Below are positions 62,023-64,000 of a stretch of DNA of 64,000 nt, piece by piece. The notes beneath the pieces were generated by a model. That model did no database searches, was not told where the DNA came from, and saw only the letters and a list, made by a program, of their open reading frames with translations. The stretch's first letter is position 1, and every line of letters starts with the position of its first letter. A program made the translations under genes and the position numbers. This DNA is from VBDM01 sp964430565 (lineage in GTDB: Bacteria > Pseudomonadota > Gammaproteobacteria > Burkholderiales > SG8-39): positions 1 to 64,000 of the forward strand of contig CAYSFD010000025.1 of assembly GCA_964430565.1 (NCBI GenBank). Reading direction: 5' to 3'.

Positions 62023-62802
62023 CTACCTGTCTTGGAGTAGATGCTCCGCGAGCTCGACGAAGCCGGTCCCGGAGGCCGCGCCGGTCACATACTTGGGCGA
62101 CGCGGCGAGCCGCCCCTCGAATCGGCGCACGTTCGCGACACCGACCGAGTTCTGGAAGAAGGCGAACATCGGCGCGTCGTTTTGCGAATCGCCGACGAAT
62201 ATGAACTCCCGGTTCGATCGGTCGAGATCGAGGCCGAAGCGCTCGTCGAACAGGATACGGCTGGTGGTCAGCTTGTCATAACCGCCGAACCAGCCGTTGA
62301 CGTGAATCGAACTGATCTTGGCGTTGAGTCCGGCTTTCTTCATGAGCGAAGCGATCAGTTCGGCGGCGTCCATCGGCAGCGCCGGCACGTCCTCGCAGTA
62401 GTCGATCGCAAGGTCGGTCTCCCGGTACGGCTGGTCGGCCGCGAGGGCGCAGCCGGGGACTGCGACGAGGATGCGCTTGGCGATGGCTTCGAGCCTGCTT
62501 CGCTTCTGCCTTCGAGCCGCGTCGTCGTCGATGAAGCGCTTGCCGAGCTTCCCGTCCGCGTAGAAGAAGTAGAACGCGCCGTTCTCCCCCACCACCGCGT
62601 CCACCGGCCACATGCGCGCGATGTGATCGCACCAACCCGCCGGCCTGCCGGTCACGGGGACGACGATCTTGTTTGCGGCGTGGAGGCGCTCGAGGGCGGC
62701 ATACGCATCGGCGGTCAGCTTCCCCGCCGTCGTCAGGGTCTCGTCGATGTCGAGAAGCACCGCGCGCACCGCTCGCGCGTCCAGCTCGGCGAGCGCTTTC
62801 AC
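62023..62802 (-). CDS. HAD-IIB (Cof/mannosyl-3-phosphoglycerate phosphatase-like) hydrolase
   Basis: Cytoplasmic haloacid-dehalogenase phosphatase of 259 aa starting at GTG 62802. Motif I is VLLDIDETLTTAGKL with the nucleophile Asp and the general acid two residues on, motif II is VVPVTGRPAGWCDH, and motif IV is FIFVGDSQNDAPMFAFF. The cap between is of the IIB type. Overall resemblance is to sugar-phosphate phosphatases such as mannosyl-3-phosphoglycerate phosphatase. No matching synthase is nearby, so the substrate is open. Gaps to MFS and PiT neighbours are 4 and 9 bases, suggesting one transcript. Confidence 0.88.
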   Translation of the reverse strand: MKALAELDARAVRAVLLDIDETLTTAGKLTADAYAALERLHAANKIVVPVTGRPAGWCDHIARMWPVDAVVGENGAFYFFYADGKLGKRFIDDDAARRQKRSRLEAIAKRILVAVPGCALAADQPYRETDLAIDYCEDVPALPMDAAELIASLMKKAGLNAKISSIHVNGWFGGYDKLTTSRILFDERFGLDLDRSNREFIFVGDSQNDAPMFAFFQNSVGVANVRRFEGRLAASPKYVTGAASGTGFVELAEHLLQDR

Positions 62803-62806
62803 GCGA

Positions 62807-64000
62807 TCAGGCCCGCGACGGCGGCTTGGGCCGCCTTGCGAAGAGGAAAAACAACGAGCCGGTCCCTGCGAGGAGCGCGAGGATGGTGAAGCCCAGACGG
62901 TAGTCCCCGGTCATGTCGGCGAGCACGCCGGCGATCATCGGGCCGCCGACCTGCCCCACGACGATGATCATGTACGACAGGCCGAGGATCATGCCGATCG
63001 CCGCGCGACCGAAATAGTCGGCCCGGATCGCCTGCATGAACGGGCCGCGCAATCCCCAGGCGACCCCGTGCAGCAGGGCGAAGCCGATCACCATAGCCAC
63101 GCCGACCGCGTAAGTGAGGAGCAGCAGCCCTGCCATGTGCATCAGCATGCAGACCGCGGCGACCAGGCGCTTCTTGAAGCGGTCGCCCACCAACCAGCCG
63201 ATCGCGACGCCGCCGATCTGTCCGACCACCATGAGCGTGATGACGAACGCGGCGCGCTCGACCGAATAGCCGAGCCCCTCCTTCATGTGCGTGATGGCGT
63301 GCACGTTGACCGCGTGCACGGCGAGGAGCGCGAACGCGTGGCCGAGCGAGATCAGCCAGAACGCGCTCGTGTGCAGGGCTTCGCGCGCGGTGAAATCGCG
63401 GCGGTCCTCCACGCTCGCCGTGCCCTCCGGGACATCCCGCGGCGGGCGCCCCCCGTCCACCGTCTCGCCGTGGTCCTCCGGCCGCCGGCGCATCGCCATC
63501 GCGAGGGGCAGGCCGATCGCGATATACGCGACGCCCGAGGCAAAAGCGGTGGCGCGCCAGCCGAAGGTCGAGAGCGACCAGGCCACGACCGGGACGAGCA
63601 TCCCGCCCGCCGCGAGTCCGAGGGAGAGGCTCGACAGCGCGCGCGCCCGGTAGCGCTCGAACCAGTGGATCAGGGCCACGTTGATCGGAAAGAAGCCGCA
63701 GAGGCTGGAGCCGATCGCCATCACCACGAACGCGCCGTAGAAGCCGAGCAGCGTGTCGATTCTCGACAGCAGCATGAAGCCGATGCCGAAAATCACCACC
63801 CCGATGCGGATCGGACCCTGCGCGCCGAAGCGATCGATGATCCAGCCGAGGAGCGGTCCAAGGATCGCCGACTCCATCTGCTGCAGCGCCGCCGCGCCCG
63901 AGAGTGCGGTCTTGCTCCAGCCGCGCTCGTCGCGCAGCACCGCGACGTAGGCGCCGAAGGACTGCATGAGCAGCGCCGATTGCAGGAACTGCAGCCCGCA
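62807..64000 (-). CDS. MFS transporter, 5' end beyond the window (MCT/OFA-like)
   Basis: Twelve-helix major-facilitator protein, 397 codons visible. The frame continues without stop to the last base of the window (residues CGLQFLQSALL precede the first internal Met), so the start is outside. It has the helix 2-3 loop GWIIDRFGAQGPIR, and RDERGWSKTALSGA before it, a wording common in the monocarboxylate/oxalate-formate antiporter (OFA) group. The mid-loop is PEDHGETVDGG, and the second half has GWLVGDRFKKR. Substrate unknown; an organic-acid exchanger would fit the adjacent oxalate module, but the gene does not carry that module's promoter site within view. Confidence 0.85.
   Translation of the reverse strand, partial: CGLQFLQSALLMQSFGAYVAVLRDERGWSKTALSGAAALQQMESAILGPLLGWIIDRFGAQGPIRIGVVIFGIGFMLLSRIDTLLGFYGAFVVMAIGSSLCGFFPINVALIHWFERYRARALSSLSLGLAAGGMLVPVVAWSLSTFGWRATAFASGVAYIAIGLPLAMAMRRRPEDHGETVDGGRPPRDVPEGTASVEDRRDFTAREALHTSAFWLISLGHAFALLAVHAVNVHAITHMKEGLGYSVERAAFVITLMVVGQIGGVAIGWLVGDRFKKRLVAAVCMLMHMAGLLLLTYAVGVAMVIGFALLHGVAWGLRGPFMQAIRADYFGRAAIGMILGLSYMIIVVGQVGGPMIAGVLADMTGDYRLGFTILALLAGTGSLFFLFARRPKPPSRA

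Overview
The window looks like a chromosomal segment of a betaproteobacterium. It has the divergent lptF-lptG / pepA-holC-valS block typical of that class, Bug-type (TctC-like) binding proteins, GC-rich codon third positions throughout, and a type IVa pilin gene with a sigma-54 promoter. I see no rRNA, tRNA, CRISPR array, IS element or prophage. The last gene runs off the right edge.

Layout. (1) 45-5004: a TetR-regulated RND efflux pump operon (tetR, adaptor, pump) with a palindromic operator at 5044-5057, followed on the other strand by a HbpS/GlcG-like secreted protein. (2) 5872-14740: a catabolic cluster on the + strand whose last eight genes overlap end to start. They are an isochorismatase-fold amidohydrolase, a signal-less binding-protein-fold protein, an Asp/Glu-racemase-fold protein lacking both usual cysteines, an FAD monooxygenase, a TAXI-type TRAP transporter (binding protein plus fused permease), an isocitrate-lyase/PEP-mutase-type lyase, and a second racemase-fold protein that keeps both cysteines. 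The substrate is unknown. (3) 14915-23867: housekeeping genes lptG, lptF, pepA, holC, an unassigned gene, valS, tusA, and an orphan chrB. (4) 23946-28862: a BepA-like M48 protease, moaC, a GT-C-like membrane protein with TPRs, pilA and a small unassigned gene. (5) 28908-41809: eight same-strand signalling genes: CHASE2 Ser/Thr kinase, PP2C phosphatase, double-FHA protein, CHASE2 adenylate cyclase, cAMP phosphodiesterase of the metallo-beta-lactamase fold, CNB-CNB-rhodanese fusion, GAF-PilB-type ATPase and GAF-HD-GYP. Together they can make, destroy and sense cAMP, read Ser/Thr phosphorylation, and probably touch c-di-GMP and pilus assembly.

(6) 42203-60235: an oxalate and C1 module. Oxalyl-CoA decarboxylase and formyl-CoA transferase turn oxalate into CO2 and formate. 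A 10-formyl-THF-hydrolase-like protein, formate-THF ligase and an NAD-type formate dehydrogenase handle the C1 unit. A tripartite tricarboxylate transporter, a SucCD-type ligase, TerC and a universal stress protein accompany them. A Crp/Fnr-family regulator sits in the middle. Four copies of the palindrome TTGAC-N4-GTCAA lie upstream of the four transcription units of this module. Each is followed, 29.5-30.5 bases from its centre, by a -10-like hexamer, which is class II activator geometry. This predicts a dedicated oxalate regulon and is, with the signalling cluster, the strongest discovery candidate here. (7) 60383-64000: DUF47/PhoU-like protein, PiT phosphate transporter, HAD phosphatase and a partial MFS transporter.
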